Shown here: piece after piece, positions 42,760 through 54,300 of the stretch
How the letters are laid out: every line of letters starts with the position of its first letter
How positions within the stretch are numbered: the first letter of the stretch is position 1
NCBI GenBank assembly: GCA_028752905.1
Contig: JAQNBH010000005.1
Coordinates: forward strand, 5,252,812-5,316,811
Reading direction: 5' to 3'
From: Cladorhizidae sp. MBARI D1340-BT2
Lineage: Eukaryota > Porifera > Demospongiae > Poecilosclerida > Cladorhizidae
DNA: 64,000 nucleotides
Made by a program: the position numbers and the translations under genes
The notes under the pieces: generated by a model
What the model saw: only the letters and a program-made list of their open reading frames with translations
What the model was told of the DNA's origin: nothing
The model's database searches: none

Positions 42760-43990
42760 GGCAAATCATCTTCATCTATAGTCTATACCACAACCGCACT
42801 CCTCCATCCTTCTTTCCTACTAGTAATGCCGGTGATGCCCAGGGGCTCTTGGATGGCCTCACTACTCCTGTCTCCAGTAGTTTCCTAATCTCATCATCAT
42901 CTATAGTTTCTTGGGGTCCAGCTTGCTTATAAGGTGATCTGCTGATAGGATAGGTGGCTCCTGTTTACAGCCTTATCTCTGAATCTTTGGCTCGTCCTTG
43001 CCCAAATAACTTTCTGTGTCTGCTCAACAGTACCTGCAGTAACTCTCTCTGTGTTGCTAACAGGCTCTTACTGATGGTCAGCTTGACCTCCCCTACTTCC
43101 TCTGGTGAGGCTGGGAGGTTGTCCTCTGTCAGTTCTATTGTGGCAAAACAAACACCTGTTGTGGAGTTGAACTCCTTAAGAAGATTGCACTCATCTTCTA
43201 GGGTGGTCTGGCATACTCAGTTTGTAGTGGTCTCGTCCACTCTGTCAACCACTGACTGCATATGGTCTGTCCTATTCTGCTAGTAACTTGGGTCCTAGTG
43301 AGGGTGTTCTGAGCAGCACAAGGTCTCCTGGTTGAAATGATCTGCGTCTTGCCTTCTTGTCATGCCATAATTTGTGGCCTGCTTTCTTCTCTTCCTCTTT
43401 GTCCCTGGAGAGCTCCTGCAAGAGTTCAAACCGGTCTTGAATTGTGGTGATGTACATTCATAATCAAATCCTATGGAGTTGCTGCTGTGGCTGTCCACTG
43501 TGCATGCAAGGTCTGTAGAGGTCCATTTCCTGTCAGCCATAGAGTATTCTGGGTGTAAATCCAGTGGTATCATGGAGAGCTCTTCTGTATTCTCCAAACA
43601 CATGTGGAAGGGCCAGGTCCCATTGTCCTTTCCACGACTTCTTCAGCAAGTTTTTCAAGGTGGAGTTGAAGCGTTCCACCATTCCATATCTCTGGGTCAG
43701 TGGTATGGGGTTGTCTTGATACCCTTTATTCCCATCAACTTGTAGAGCTCTTGCAGCAAACGACGTGAGTCTGTGAGGATCCCAAACTGGGTAAAGAGTA
43801 CCATCAGTTCGTCTGCTATGGTCTGGCTGTCTGTCTGTCTTCCATAGCAGAAAAGCTTCTGGCCATCTAGTCACGTAATCAACGTCTACAAGGATGTGTC
43901 TGTGTCCAGTTTCAGTTCTAGGTCCATTCCTATCCTAGAGAACAGGATATCGATGACTGGGAAGGGTCGGAGAGGGACTCTCATATTCAT
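42760..43990 (-). pseudogene. Second Ty3/gypsy fragment with integrase before RT
   Basis: Reverse strand, several frames: integrase core FPVIDILFSRIGMDL and VTRWPEAFLL, YGMVERFNSTLKNLLKK (catalytic Glu), ALHDTTGFTPRILYG, integrase tail SFQPGDLVLLRTPSLGPKLL and HYKLSMPDHPRR, NLLKEF; then a linker RELLQVLLSRHRKLFGQ; then the RT start TIDDDEIRKLLETGVVRPSK, SPWASPALLVGKKDGG. The RT breaks off at about 42775. Sequence is continuous from integrase tail to RT, so the order is integrase then RT, as in 31939-40356, but this is a different family copy. Confidence 0.8.
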
Positions 43991-44018
43991 ATCCTAGTTA
44001 ATTACATTCTACAGGCCA

Positions 44019-45243
44019 GTGTGTGTGCACTTGTATTGTTTAAAAACAAGTCCTGTCTCAGGTGGCCATGTGACAGAAACTAACCGCTATTTTGAAGGCA
44101 CTCATATTCTCACAGCACTTGCTTGCCCTTGGAGTGACGTTACAGTGGCAGACCTATTTTGGTCTACTTATCTACATGGGCATCTTGAAGTTACCTCATT
44201 TGGCGATGTACTGGTCTCAACAGGATATACACATAACCACTTCAGGAATTTCAGATGCTATGACTCTCTTGAGATTTCGTGGGTTTTTTCACCTCACAGT
44301 AGAGTTAATGTTACAGCATGTGGTCAGCCTGGTTATGATTGCTTCATCAAGGTCCACTCCCTTTTGGACATCTTTGTCCCCAAATTTAGTGAGGTATACC
44401 AACTTTATCAACAGGTTTCTGTTGTTGAGGCCATGATAAAGTTTAAGCGTAGGCTTGGTTGGTTTCGCAATACATGTAAGAGAAAGGGGAATAAAAGTTT
44501 TTATGCTAGCATATGCTGCCAATGGTTCATGTCTAACTTGGAGATATACACTGGTAAAGGATTTGACAGTGGTGGTGCTGGTGATATGGGCTTCTGTACC
44601 AGAGTAGTATTGGACCTGATGCATTGTCATGAGAACAAGGGACACGAACTATACACTGGTAATTATTATACAACTGTAAATACGTGTAACACTGCGCATG
44701 GTAATAGACACTCATTTCCCAAAGAGCAGATTATGAAGGCCACAACTAATCGAAGCCATTATGACTACAAATCAAATAGTTCTCTATTACCAGCTGTTTG
44801 GGTGGACAAAAGAGGCATGTACTTTTTGTCTACCTTTCACCTGACTGAACCTGTCTCAACAATGAAGAGACGTAGGCTTGATGGATCTCAGGTTGCTGTT
44901 TCGTGCCTTTCTCTTCTTGTTGATTACCAGAAATATAATGCGAGATGTAGACCATGAAAACCAGTTGTCAGGATATTACAATATTGGGAAGAGGAGCAAG
45001 AAGTGGTGGATATGGGCTTTTCATATACAGTATTGTTGAGTGCTGCATCCTCAATAGCTAAATGCTAAGCACCCATATGAATTGTCGCCAAGATTTCTTG
45101 GCATTTCATTTGGAGTTGGCTAGGGAATTGGTTGGAGGCTTCTGTTCCAGACAACATATAGGTCGTCTTCGATCAGTCGAACATGAATGCCTACAGAGAC
45201 TCAATGTTGGCCTTGGGCACTCGGTACAGAAGGTAATGAAGTA
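44019..45243 (+). pseudogene. piggyBac-type transposase pseudogene
   Basis: Frames alternate, but the piggyBac order is clear: ETNRYFEG, FGLLIYMGILKLPHLAMYWS, RFRGFFHL, LLDIFVPKFSEVYQLYQQVS, VEAMIKFKRRLGWF (catalytic Asp region appears altered to E or lost), LEIYTGKGFDSG, ELYTGNYYTT, PAVWVDKRGMYFLSTFHL, VSCLSLLVDYQKY, then a C-terminal part with HLELARELVGGF. piggyBac transposases insert at TTAA. There are at least three frameshifts and the ends were not found. A long AAT run follows at 45276. Confidence 0.85.
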
Positions 45244-45273
45244 ACAGAGGTGTGGTCTGCATGGCAGTTGGAA

Positions 45274-45573
<300 letters not shown>

Positions 45574-46759
45574 GAATAATTATATTTAATGCAGAGCAAC
45601 TGGTTTCCTAAGCATTATCCTGGCCTGACCAGGGAAAAGTGGTATGCAAGTGTGCGCATGTGTGCATGCGTGTGTACGCATATGTGTGTGTGTGGCCTGA
45701 CTAGGGAAAAGCAGTGGATGGGTGTGAGCATGCATGTGTGTGTGTGTGTGTGGTTGTGGTTGTGGTATGTATGTGTGGTGTGTGCGTGTGTGGTTGGTGC
45801 AGCTAACAGAATCTAATTTCACCATCGACTCAAATGAAGTTTTCACGAGTCGTCTATGGTAGTGGAAAGAGTGACAGTACAAGAACATGTCGACTTGGGG
45901 TGGAGGAAGCTGGAGGAGTTTGAACAGGTTATCGATGCGGAGAAGGTTGGAGAAAAGTGCGGACTGTGAATTGGGTAGAGGAAATTTCCTCCCATCACTC
46001 ATCGACTTACATCACAAATAAATTGTCCCATATATTAGAGTATTGTGCTGTGTGTGTGATGGTCCACCCCAAGGGGGATGAAGGAGGAGGCTAACAACAA
46101 TGGTCATGACGAACAGAATTGCACTTCTGTGTTTTTTAAAATTCCAATCACTGCAGCTTCTTCCAATCACTGCAGCTTCTTGCTAGCAGAGCAAGGCGTC
46201 AATGAGTCTTGCATAGTCAGACCCTTTACCATTTCTATGACTGGTAAAGGGTCTTTATCAACTTGCATGTGTTAGGACATGTTTGTTATCGTGAGATGAC
46301 CATGTCTCTATAGCATCAGGGGTCATGTGTTTGTTGTTTTAGTTACATTTGTTCTATCTCTTGAGGCAACAGTGATATCCAAGTCCGATAATCCATGTTT
46401 GGCAAGGTTCTTTGAGATGAAAGCCTGGATAGAAGACTGAGATGGAAGCCTGATGTTCACACAATGGAGTACATGTGCATGCAACATTGCTATGGTCTGT
46501 CACCCTCATGATGAGATGGCTAGCACTTTTGTTAGTCAGTGCCAAGCACACTCTAGTTAGCTACCTGGCAGGCATTATTAGTATATAGACACTATTTAAA
46601 ATTAACAGCAATATTAGTACTACATATTTTCATGTCATACACACACATCAATGGCCATGGGAGAAGTGAAGTCATTCATGATTTTTTTCTCCAAAGAACA
46701 TCCAGTGGCAGGTCTAGTGGAAGGGAGAGAGGGTTATGTAGAAACACTTGTATAGTAAT
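45574..46759. other. Intergenic; GT-rich tract and a short hairpin
   Basis: gtgtgtg-rich DNA with two gcctgac(t/c)aggga phrases at about 45620-45800. A 13-bp perfect hairpin (agaccctttacca at 46219-46231 with tggtaaagggtct at 46242-46254). No gene recognised. Confidence 0.55.
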
Positions 46760-47262
46760 GAAGTTACATATTAACACCCTGCTGTGATAGCTTATATAGA
46801 CTAGTTGCTTGACTGGTATATCACCTGAGTGAAGCTACATATTAACACCTTGCTGTGATAGCTTATGTAGACTAGCTGCTTGACTGGTGCATCACCTGAG
46901 TGGTTACATATTAACACCCTGCTGTGGTAGCATATGTAGACTAGTTGGTGTATCACCTGAGTGGTTACATATTAACACCCTGCTGTGATAGCTTATGTAG
47001 ATTAGTTGCTTGACTGGTTATCACCTGAATGAAGTTACATATTAACACCCTGCTGTGCTAGCTTATGTAGACTAGTTGCTTGACTGGTGCATCACCTGAG
47101 TGGTTACATATCAACACCCTGCTGTGATAGACTAGCATGTACACCTGAGTGGTTACATATTAACACTCTGCTGTGATTGCTTGACTGGTGTATCACCTGA
47201 GTGAAGCTACATATTAACACCCCGCTGTGATAGCTTATGTAGATTAGTTCTTGACTGGTTTA
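46760..47262. repeat. Minisatellite with ~70-bp unit
   Basis: About seven to eight uneven copies of a unit holding ttacatattaacaccctgct, gtgatagcttatgtagac and tcacctgagtg. Confidence 0.93.
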
Positions 47263-47867
47263 TCAACATGGGACCTCGTAGCTGCTTGGATTTTGGTGTG
47301 CATCTAATGCTTTTCCAGTATGTACTGGAAGTGCCAAAGAAACTGGCTGATGGAGAATGCCTTTCATGTTATCACAGTACATGAGTTAGCAATACTTGGA
47401 ATACATGGTCACATGACATGTCTATATTGTTGCTACATGTACGTAAACTATGGTACTTTTGTCAGTCAAACGGCAGTAAAATATTATGGCATATAAGCTA
47501 AGGGCTGTGAAGCTGACAATAGTTTAGCTGAGCGTAACACTCCCTTCAAAACAATAACAAACTTCTTTCAGGACCATGAAGTTCAAGTAACAGAAGGTGG
47601 GTTTTGGTGGTGGGTGGAGTTGGCAGGCCCATTCAATCGTAAGTGCATGGCAATCACCTTGCGCTACACCCATGGCCGTATTATCTATAAGGCTGACTAG
47701 GCTGAAGCGTAGAAGCCCCACAAGGATTAGGTGCCAGTAGATTTTTTTGCTGAAGCACTGTAACCAGTACCCTAGAGCTCCAACAGTTAAGGCGCTTGGT
47801 ACTCTGCACTGTAGCGATACATGTATGTAGCGATACATGTACTGTGCTAAGCCTTCGATTAGCTTGC
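47263..47867. other. Intergenic, nothing recognised
   Basis: No coding pattern; gtagcgatacatgta is duplicated near 47811-47840. Confidence 0.5.
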
Positions 47868-48090
47868 AGATGTTTAGAATAACAACTTCCAGGATGTCTT
47901 CCCCAATGTGTTTATATGTCTACACATATATTTCTCCCTTTTGGTGACAAACTGTTCTGGCGAGTGTTCTTTCTCTGCTCTCAAGCATGTGAAAAACTAT
48001 TTATGTTCAACTCTGAAAGATGAAAAACAAAACAGTCTAGCTCTAATGCACGTGGAATCATCGGAAAACCGATTTCAGTCCTGTTCTTGA
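47868..48090 (+). pseudogene. hAT transposase C-terminal fragment (ZMYM1-like family)
   Basis: Encodes VTNCSGECSFSALKHVKNYL then LKDEKQNSLALMHVESSE, the conserved end of the hAT dimerisation domain (usual pattern TNCSGERSFSxLKxIKxxLR). A different hAT family from 32913-35422. The rest of the gene is absent. Confidence 0.85.
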
Positions 48091-48842
48091 TCAGTTTTTG
48101 ACCGAATTACTGGGAAAGTTTTTAATTGAAAGTTGTTTTTGCGTGAGCTAATCGTGAGAATAATTCATCAATACATAATAATCAATAAACATCCGTTCAC
48201 TGTAAATTGTTAAATTTTCATATAAGTACAAGAACAACATTAAGTCTCGTAGTTCAATATTCATTGATTTATAAATGTCATTTTGTATAACTTCTACATG
48301 TCCTAATTTATTATAAGAATTTAGTTTCACCTCCTAGTTCCTTTTCTTTTCTTTTTTTGGATTACCAACCCCACATAAATTACTGATTCTCTTATATAAC
48401 CTCTATTAGTAAGATAATTAACTGCTTCCTTATTGCAGAGAGGCAAATTTGTCTCAACGATTATCCATATATTTTTAATTATTCACTTCAAAATATTCCA
48501 TTATTGAACAATTATACTCCCAAAATGAGCTTTCCTGAAGAATTCTACTCACACAAAAAAAATGTGAGTAAAATTCTTCAGGAGACCCCCTCACAAAATG
48601 GATATAGGGTTATGTACTATGGCCTAGTGCCAGGGTCAGGCTGTCAGCTGTAGTGGGGTGAAAGATTGAAATGCCAAAGGGCGACCTGAAGTGCCTAAAA
48701 GCCTAGGGACCCGGCCATGGGTTAATATGCCCTGGCTACATCTCAGTTCTGCACTTGAGGTAGTACAAGTGGCAAGGGACAACTCAAAAGCTTATTATAT
48801 TATTTTCCCAATGAACTCTCAGTTGACATACTAGAATATAAT
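48091..48842. other. Intergenic with a strong hairpin
   Basis: Unrecognised DNA apart from a 21-bp hairpin at 48533-48583. Confidence 0.5.
48533..48583. repeat. 21-bp inverted repeat (hairpin), ~9-nt loop
   Basis: tcctgaagaattctactcac-a pairs with tgtgagtaaaattcttcagg-a, one mismatch that would be a G-U pair in RNA; the loop is A-rich. It could be a small palindromic element or an RNA foldback. Confidence 0.85.
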
Positions 48843-49166
48843 GACTTTCTCAAGGACCAACTTAAATTTGTTTCTTAATGTTTCAGCTAATGCTGTTGAA
48901 GGCGACAGGATCAAGCTGAAGCACTGATGAAGGCTAGAGGCTAGACCATCTAGCTGAAATGCTGCTGAAATGCTGATGAAGGCTAGAGCATCTAGCGGAA
49001 ACGCTGATGAAGGCTAGAGCGTCTAGCTGAAATGCTGATGAAGGCTAGAGCATCCAGCTGAAACACTGATGAAGACTAGAGCATCTAGCTGAAATGCTGT
49101 TGAAGACTAGAGCACCTAGCTGAAACGTTGAGAAACAAGTTTTAAGTTGATCATTGAGAAAGTCAC
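48843..49166. mobile_element. Palindromic MITE, copy 4, with expanded centre
   Basis: Left end gactttctcaaggaccaact and inverted right end gactttctcaatgatcaact, then on both sides ttgtttct(t/c)aa(t/c)gtttcagct. Centre holds about six copies of a 31-bp unit. Confidence 0.8.
48923..49125. repeat. 31-bp minisatellite inside the MITE
   Basis: Units of gctgatgaaggctagagcat plus ctagctgaaac. Copies 1 and 2 of the MITE carry this unit only once. Confidence 0.9.
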
Positions 49167-49427
49167 TAATAATATTTTTTTCCTTCTCTGTTTAAAAGAT
49201 GTTTAAAAGATGACTGCAACCTTGATGACTCACTTGTTATCGCTTCTAACTTGATAATGAGTGTTGTTACACATGTCTTCAGGAACTATCTATAGCAACA
49301 TATAAAGTGTGTATTAAATTAATTGAGGTACAACCCATGGAAAACTTTTTTCCCTTTTAAGGGAATGAAAACTTTTAAGGGAATGAAAACGAGAAAAATA
49401 TAGTCCCCATGCACATGATAACTAATA
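49167..49427. other. Intergenic, nothing recognised
   Basis: Short unassigned stretch between the MITE and the 17-bp array. Confidence 0.5.
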
Positions 49428-50675
49428 TGCTAATATGCATGAGTGGCTAATATGCATGAGTGGCTAATATGCATGATTGGCAAATATGCATGAGTGGCTA
49501 CTATGCATGAGTGGCTAATATGCATGAGTGGCTAATATGCATGATTGGCTAATATGCATGAGTGGTTAATATGCATGAGTGGCTGATATGCATGAGTGGC
49601 TAATATGCATGAGTGGCTAATACGCATGAGTGGCTAATATGCATGAGTGGCTAATATGCATGAGTGGCTAATGAGTGGCTAATATGCATGAGTGGCTAAT
49701 ATGCATGAATGGCTAATATGCATGAGTGGCTAATATACATGAGTGGCTAATATACATGAGTGGCTAATGAGTGGCTAATATGCATGAGTGGCTAATATAC
49801 ATGAGTGGCTAATATGCATTAGTGGCTAATGTGTACGAGTGGCTAATATGCATGAGTGGCTAATATGCTAATATGCTAATATGCATGAGTGGCTAATATG
49901 CATGAGTGGCTAATATGCATGAGTGGCTAATATGCATGAGTGGCTAATATGCTAATATGCATGAGTGGCATGAGTGGCATGAGTGGCTAATATGCATGAG
50001 TGTCTAATATGCATGAGTGGCTAATATGCATGAGTGGCTAATATGTACGAGTGGCTAATATACATGAGTGGCTAATATGCATGAGTGGCTAATATGCATG
50101 AGTGGCTAATATGCATGAGTGGCTAATATGATATGCATGAGTGGCTAATATGCATGAGTGGCTAATATGCATGAGTGGCTAATATGCATGAGTGGCTAAT
50201 ATGCATGAGTGGCTAATATGATATGCATGAGTGGCTAATATGCATGAGTGGCTAATATGCATGAGTGGCTAATATGCATGAGTGGCTAATATGCATGAGT
50301 GGCTAATATGCATGAGTGGCTAATATGCATGAGTGGCTAATATGCATGAGTGGCTAATATGCATGAGTGGCTAATGAGTGGCTAATATGCATGAGTGGCT
50401 AATATGCATGAATGGCTAATATGCATGAGTGGCTAATATACATGAGTGGCTAATATACATGAGTGGCTAATGAGTGGCTAATATGCATGAGTGGCTAATA
50501 TGCATGAGTGGCTAATATGCATGAGTGGCTAATATGCATGAGTGGCTAATATGCATGAGTGGCTAATATGCATGTCATGATGAGTGGCTAATGAGTGGCT
50601 AATATGCATGAGTGGCTAATTGCATGAGTGGCTACTATATGCTAATGTGCATGAGTGACTACTATATGCATGAGT
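49428..50675. repeat. 17-bp minisatellite upstream of ADAM gene B
   Basis: About 70 copies of gctaatatgcatgagtg, with block duplications (for example atgagtggctaatgagtgg recurs). Each unit holds the palindrome atgcat. The array ends about 500 bp before the gene B start codon. Confidence 0.97.
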
Positions 50676-51170
50676 GGGAGGAGACACCTGGCAGAACAGA
50701 AACCACACCTTTAACAACGTTGTAAGTAGATGGAATAACAAGTTTTTCAGTTGACTTTTATGCTATGCTTTAAATCATAATTATTCAGCTGCTGATGGCA
50801 AGAACGATCTAAAATCATATCTCTACTATCAATTTGATTATTATGACCTCACCCATGACTTCCAGCTCTGCCTGTCTATACAAAGGCCACACTTTCATGG
50901 AATAATTCACAAGTCGATTGAGGATAAGTAGCCTAGTTAATTTAAGATTAGGAAATGTTTAAGGCCACACGAATATCTGAGACAGGAAATGATGCAAGAT
51001 GACTCAAGTTCCCTAATGAAAGCAGAAGTAGAAGCTTACTGAGCCTACCAACCCTGCCTCCCGCCCAGCTGCAAGCTGACAGATTCTGCGCGTGGGAAGG
51101 ACTGAAGTCCGGTGCAGTTGTAGCAGTCGTTCGTCGTGACTTGTGTGAGAGTACTGTGGCTAACTGATCG
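50676..51170 (+). promoter_or_regulatory. Presumed promoter and 5' UTR region of ADAM gene B
   Basis: Inferred only from position before the start codon. No clear TATA box or initiator was recognised. Confidence 0.3.
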
Positions 51171-51312
51171 ATGCGGTGCTTTTCAACTCTCAGATTCCCA
51201 TCTCCTCCGACGCTGTTGTGCCTGCTCCAGTCTGTGTTGCTACTCCTAGCGCTGAGCGAGGCTGCCACTGCCTTGGGAAAGGCACCGTTCCAGAGCATCA
51301 AAGCACCTGCAG
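51171..51312 (+). CDS. ADAM gene B exon 1 (signal peptide)
   Basis: The ATG opens 47 codons with a hydrophobic core LLCLLQSVLLLLALSEA, a signal peptide with a plausible cleavage after SEA or ATA. Donor GTACTG, ends in phase 1. Confidence 0.85.
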
Positions 51313-54300
51313 GTACTGCATTCTAGAAACTAGTCTTTGTTTACGACAATCGGTGTTGAACTTCTTATCTTCTCTACCATTCACAGAAACAATAAGAGAT
51401 TATGAAATTCATATTCCTATCATCAGCAAGTTGTCAAACCAGGTATATAACATAATAACTAGTCCCAGGGTAGTTCCTTTAACCTCAGATACACTGTGAG
51501 AGAAAAACAAATGATTATTGCAGTTATGTCAATGAAGTGATAACTGCTCTGATCAAGGTGGTGATGTTTCATGATGCTCTGTCATCTTAAAGAGCACAAA
51601 TACTAATTGTTGATAGCAGCAATTCATGGTCAGAGGAGCTTCCCTGCCAAAATTAGTATGTGGCTGTTGTGACTATCACCTATGTATATATCTGTATGTA
51701 CCTGGTTGGATATTGCTCTCTGTAGGACTACCCAAGAAGGATGGTGGTTGAGATTTCACAGTTCAAGCTGCACATGGAGTTAAACCAGTGAGCATGTTCT
51801 GGGCATCGATGCATCAAATATGTTATTTCATTGAAATACTCTGCCTGAGTCAGCACTGGATAAGGCAGAATAATGGTTCCAACAAATCTTGTTGGGTTTA
51901 CTAATGAAGTATTTCTTTTCGATTTCGTTTTAATTTTTATACAAGCCATTTGTGAGGAGTCTTAATCACTTTGGTATAGTTTAACCCACCCCAAGAGCGA
52001 GAAGTTTTATCTTGAGTGAGTTTCCACAGGAGGAAACTGCAGGCGGCGTATCAGCACCAAAAGAGGCATTATGATCGCAGAGGTACGGAAGAAAAGCTAA
52101 ATACAGGCGATGTGTTCGGCTTTACAATCCGGCCATTAAATGTACGGGGAAAAAACTCTATCAAACCAATGGAAAGGTTCCTACACAGTTGTAGACAAAA
52201 CCAGACAAGTGATCTACGGTCCTACGGAATATAACAGATTGGGGGATCGCAAAATTTCATTGTTTGCCAAAATTGCCTCAAATAATGTGTTGGCTGCCAA
52301 TTCCATAATGACTTTCCAGGTGTCTTATAGAGAGGCCTTAGTAGAGGTAAAAAAGTAGCTGACTTAGGCAGAGTATTTGAAATAACATATTTGATATATA
52401 TATACCAGAAAGGGCATAGGCTAGCATTGCTCAAGTTGAGATATCTGGGATTGTAAGCAGCATTTTGTACCTGCTTGGACATATTAACCTGCTGTGGCTT
52501 GTTTGTTCGTGGAAAGAAAACGGTTTCTTGTAGATATTGGGCCCTATTCAGGGCTGGTATTTTAATAGATGCTGCTTGGGAGGTTTGTTCAAATGGTGAA
52601 ACCATGGAGTAGTCTGAGGGAGTGAGAAGATGGAGCAACTTGAGTGTGCATGAGATCTGTGAAAAATTATGGAATGTGAGGCAGACAAACTAGGAATCTA
52701 ACACCTAATAATCGTGTGGTTCTGTCCCAACTTGTCGCAAGTTTAACACTGGATGCCAGTAAAACATAAATTCTAAAAACCCTCTTGCAAGGTTAATTTC
52801 GTATATGTAACTTAGCAACAGGTATACATGATTGCAGAATCAAACAATGCACCTCAGCATGGTAGTCTCATGTTAAGCAAGATTGGTATGAGCAGTATCT
52901 ATTACAGCTGCTAGGAGATATTATCGTGTATGGGTCTCCTGTGATACCCCCCTGCCTCCTGACCTTATATACCAGAGCAACTGCTCCAGTTCAGAGGTTA
53001 GGCAGGTTATTGCAGAGTCAGTGTGAGCAGAACTCTAGACACATGGAGTGAGCGGGGGGCAATGATTTATAATTAGAACGACCTCTTGGCACAGACCTAG
53101 TCACTGGATTAACTTAGTTTCAGTGTCTGTCTCCTGATGAAGAGAGAAGCAATGTCTGCAAGAAACAATAGACTCTCATAAGCACTGCTCCAATCTGCAG
53201 TGTGCAGATGTTCGTTATGTTCACTGGCAACTCTAATTTTGAATGTATTGAAATTATAATTTGTGTAAGTTCTGTGTGTGTGTTTCTTATAGACCACCAG
53301 CTGTAGTGATGCCTTAGATACCCTATTTTCAGTCTTAATGTAAGCATTTTCTCTAACTCTCTTCAGATAATGTGTTGGCTGCCAATTCCGTAATGACTTT
53401 CCAGGTGTCTTGCAGAGAGGCCTTAGTAGAGGTAAAAAAGTAGCAATTTCACGAAGCTGGACAATCACATATACATCAACAGACAACTCGATTACTTGAC
53501 CCAGCGTCATGCATGTGCAGCATGGGGGCAGGGAGGGAAGGAAGGGAGGGAGAGAGAGGGAGGGCACACATAGACATAGAGGAGTTCAAAGCTAGGCAGT
53601 TCAGGAATAACCACCCAATTAACCAGGAGTGGTTATTGTAAGTATAGTGAATAAACAGATTTTGGAAGTTAATCAAGGTGGGGAGGGGTGGGGGGTGGGA
53701 AATGGAGGGGTTAATGTTATATAGGTTGATTGTAAGAAACTTTCATCAGATCTCCTCAATGTGTCAGTTGGATGGACTGGACTGGCGTGTCCTGATTATC
53801 GATTATCAGGGGCCCACATCCAGAGAGCTCATCAGATCTCCTCAATGTGTCAGTTGGATGGACTGGACTGGCGTGTCCTGATTATCGATTATCAGGGGCC
53901 CACATCCAGAGAGCTGGTTTTGAGCACACTGGAATAACGTTGCAAATTTTGGTTGTCACTTACCTGCGGTCTTCATGGGTCTTCTTTCTGTTCATCTATT
54001 GTTTCTATGCTGTATTCAGTCTGCCCATTGTTACTATAGTTGCCTCTGTTTTGTGCAGTAGGGTGTGCCCCATGTCTGTACATATGTCTGTCAGGCATGC
54101 AAGCCTATGCATTCTCTTTGGGAGTTGATCAGGGGGATCTTGATGTCATATCCACTGAACATGATGTGTGACATGTCCTTAACTCAGAGAGTGTTATGTT
54201 TAGAGGCTCCGCTGCATCTTCTTCATCACATCTAAAATACAAAAAGCAAAAATATTTTTACAGGAGGAGGAGGAGGTGAGTTATCTGAACGTGTTGGGGC

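Larger units (their letters stand above)
51812..52398. repeat. Inverted-repeat pair enclosing a gypsy fragment
   Basis: atcaaatatgttatttcatt at 51812 with gaaatactctgcctgagtca is the inverted partner of 52361-52398 (gctgacttaggcagagtatt onward), apart from a 4-base indel. About 38 bp arms, about 510 bp between them. It may be a non-autonomous DNA element that holds older debris. Confidence 0.65.

Noticed and set aside
45586..46002. 138-codon reverse-strand open frame starting MSDGRKFPLPNSQ
   Set aside because: The first half looks slightly protein-like, but the second half is translated CA/GT repeat and no family was recognised. Not enough to call a gene.
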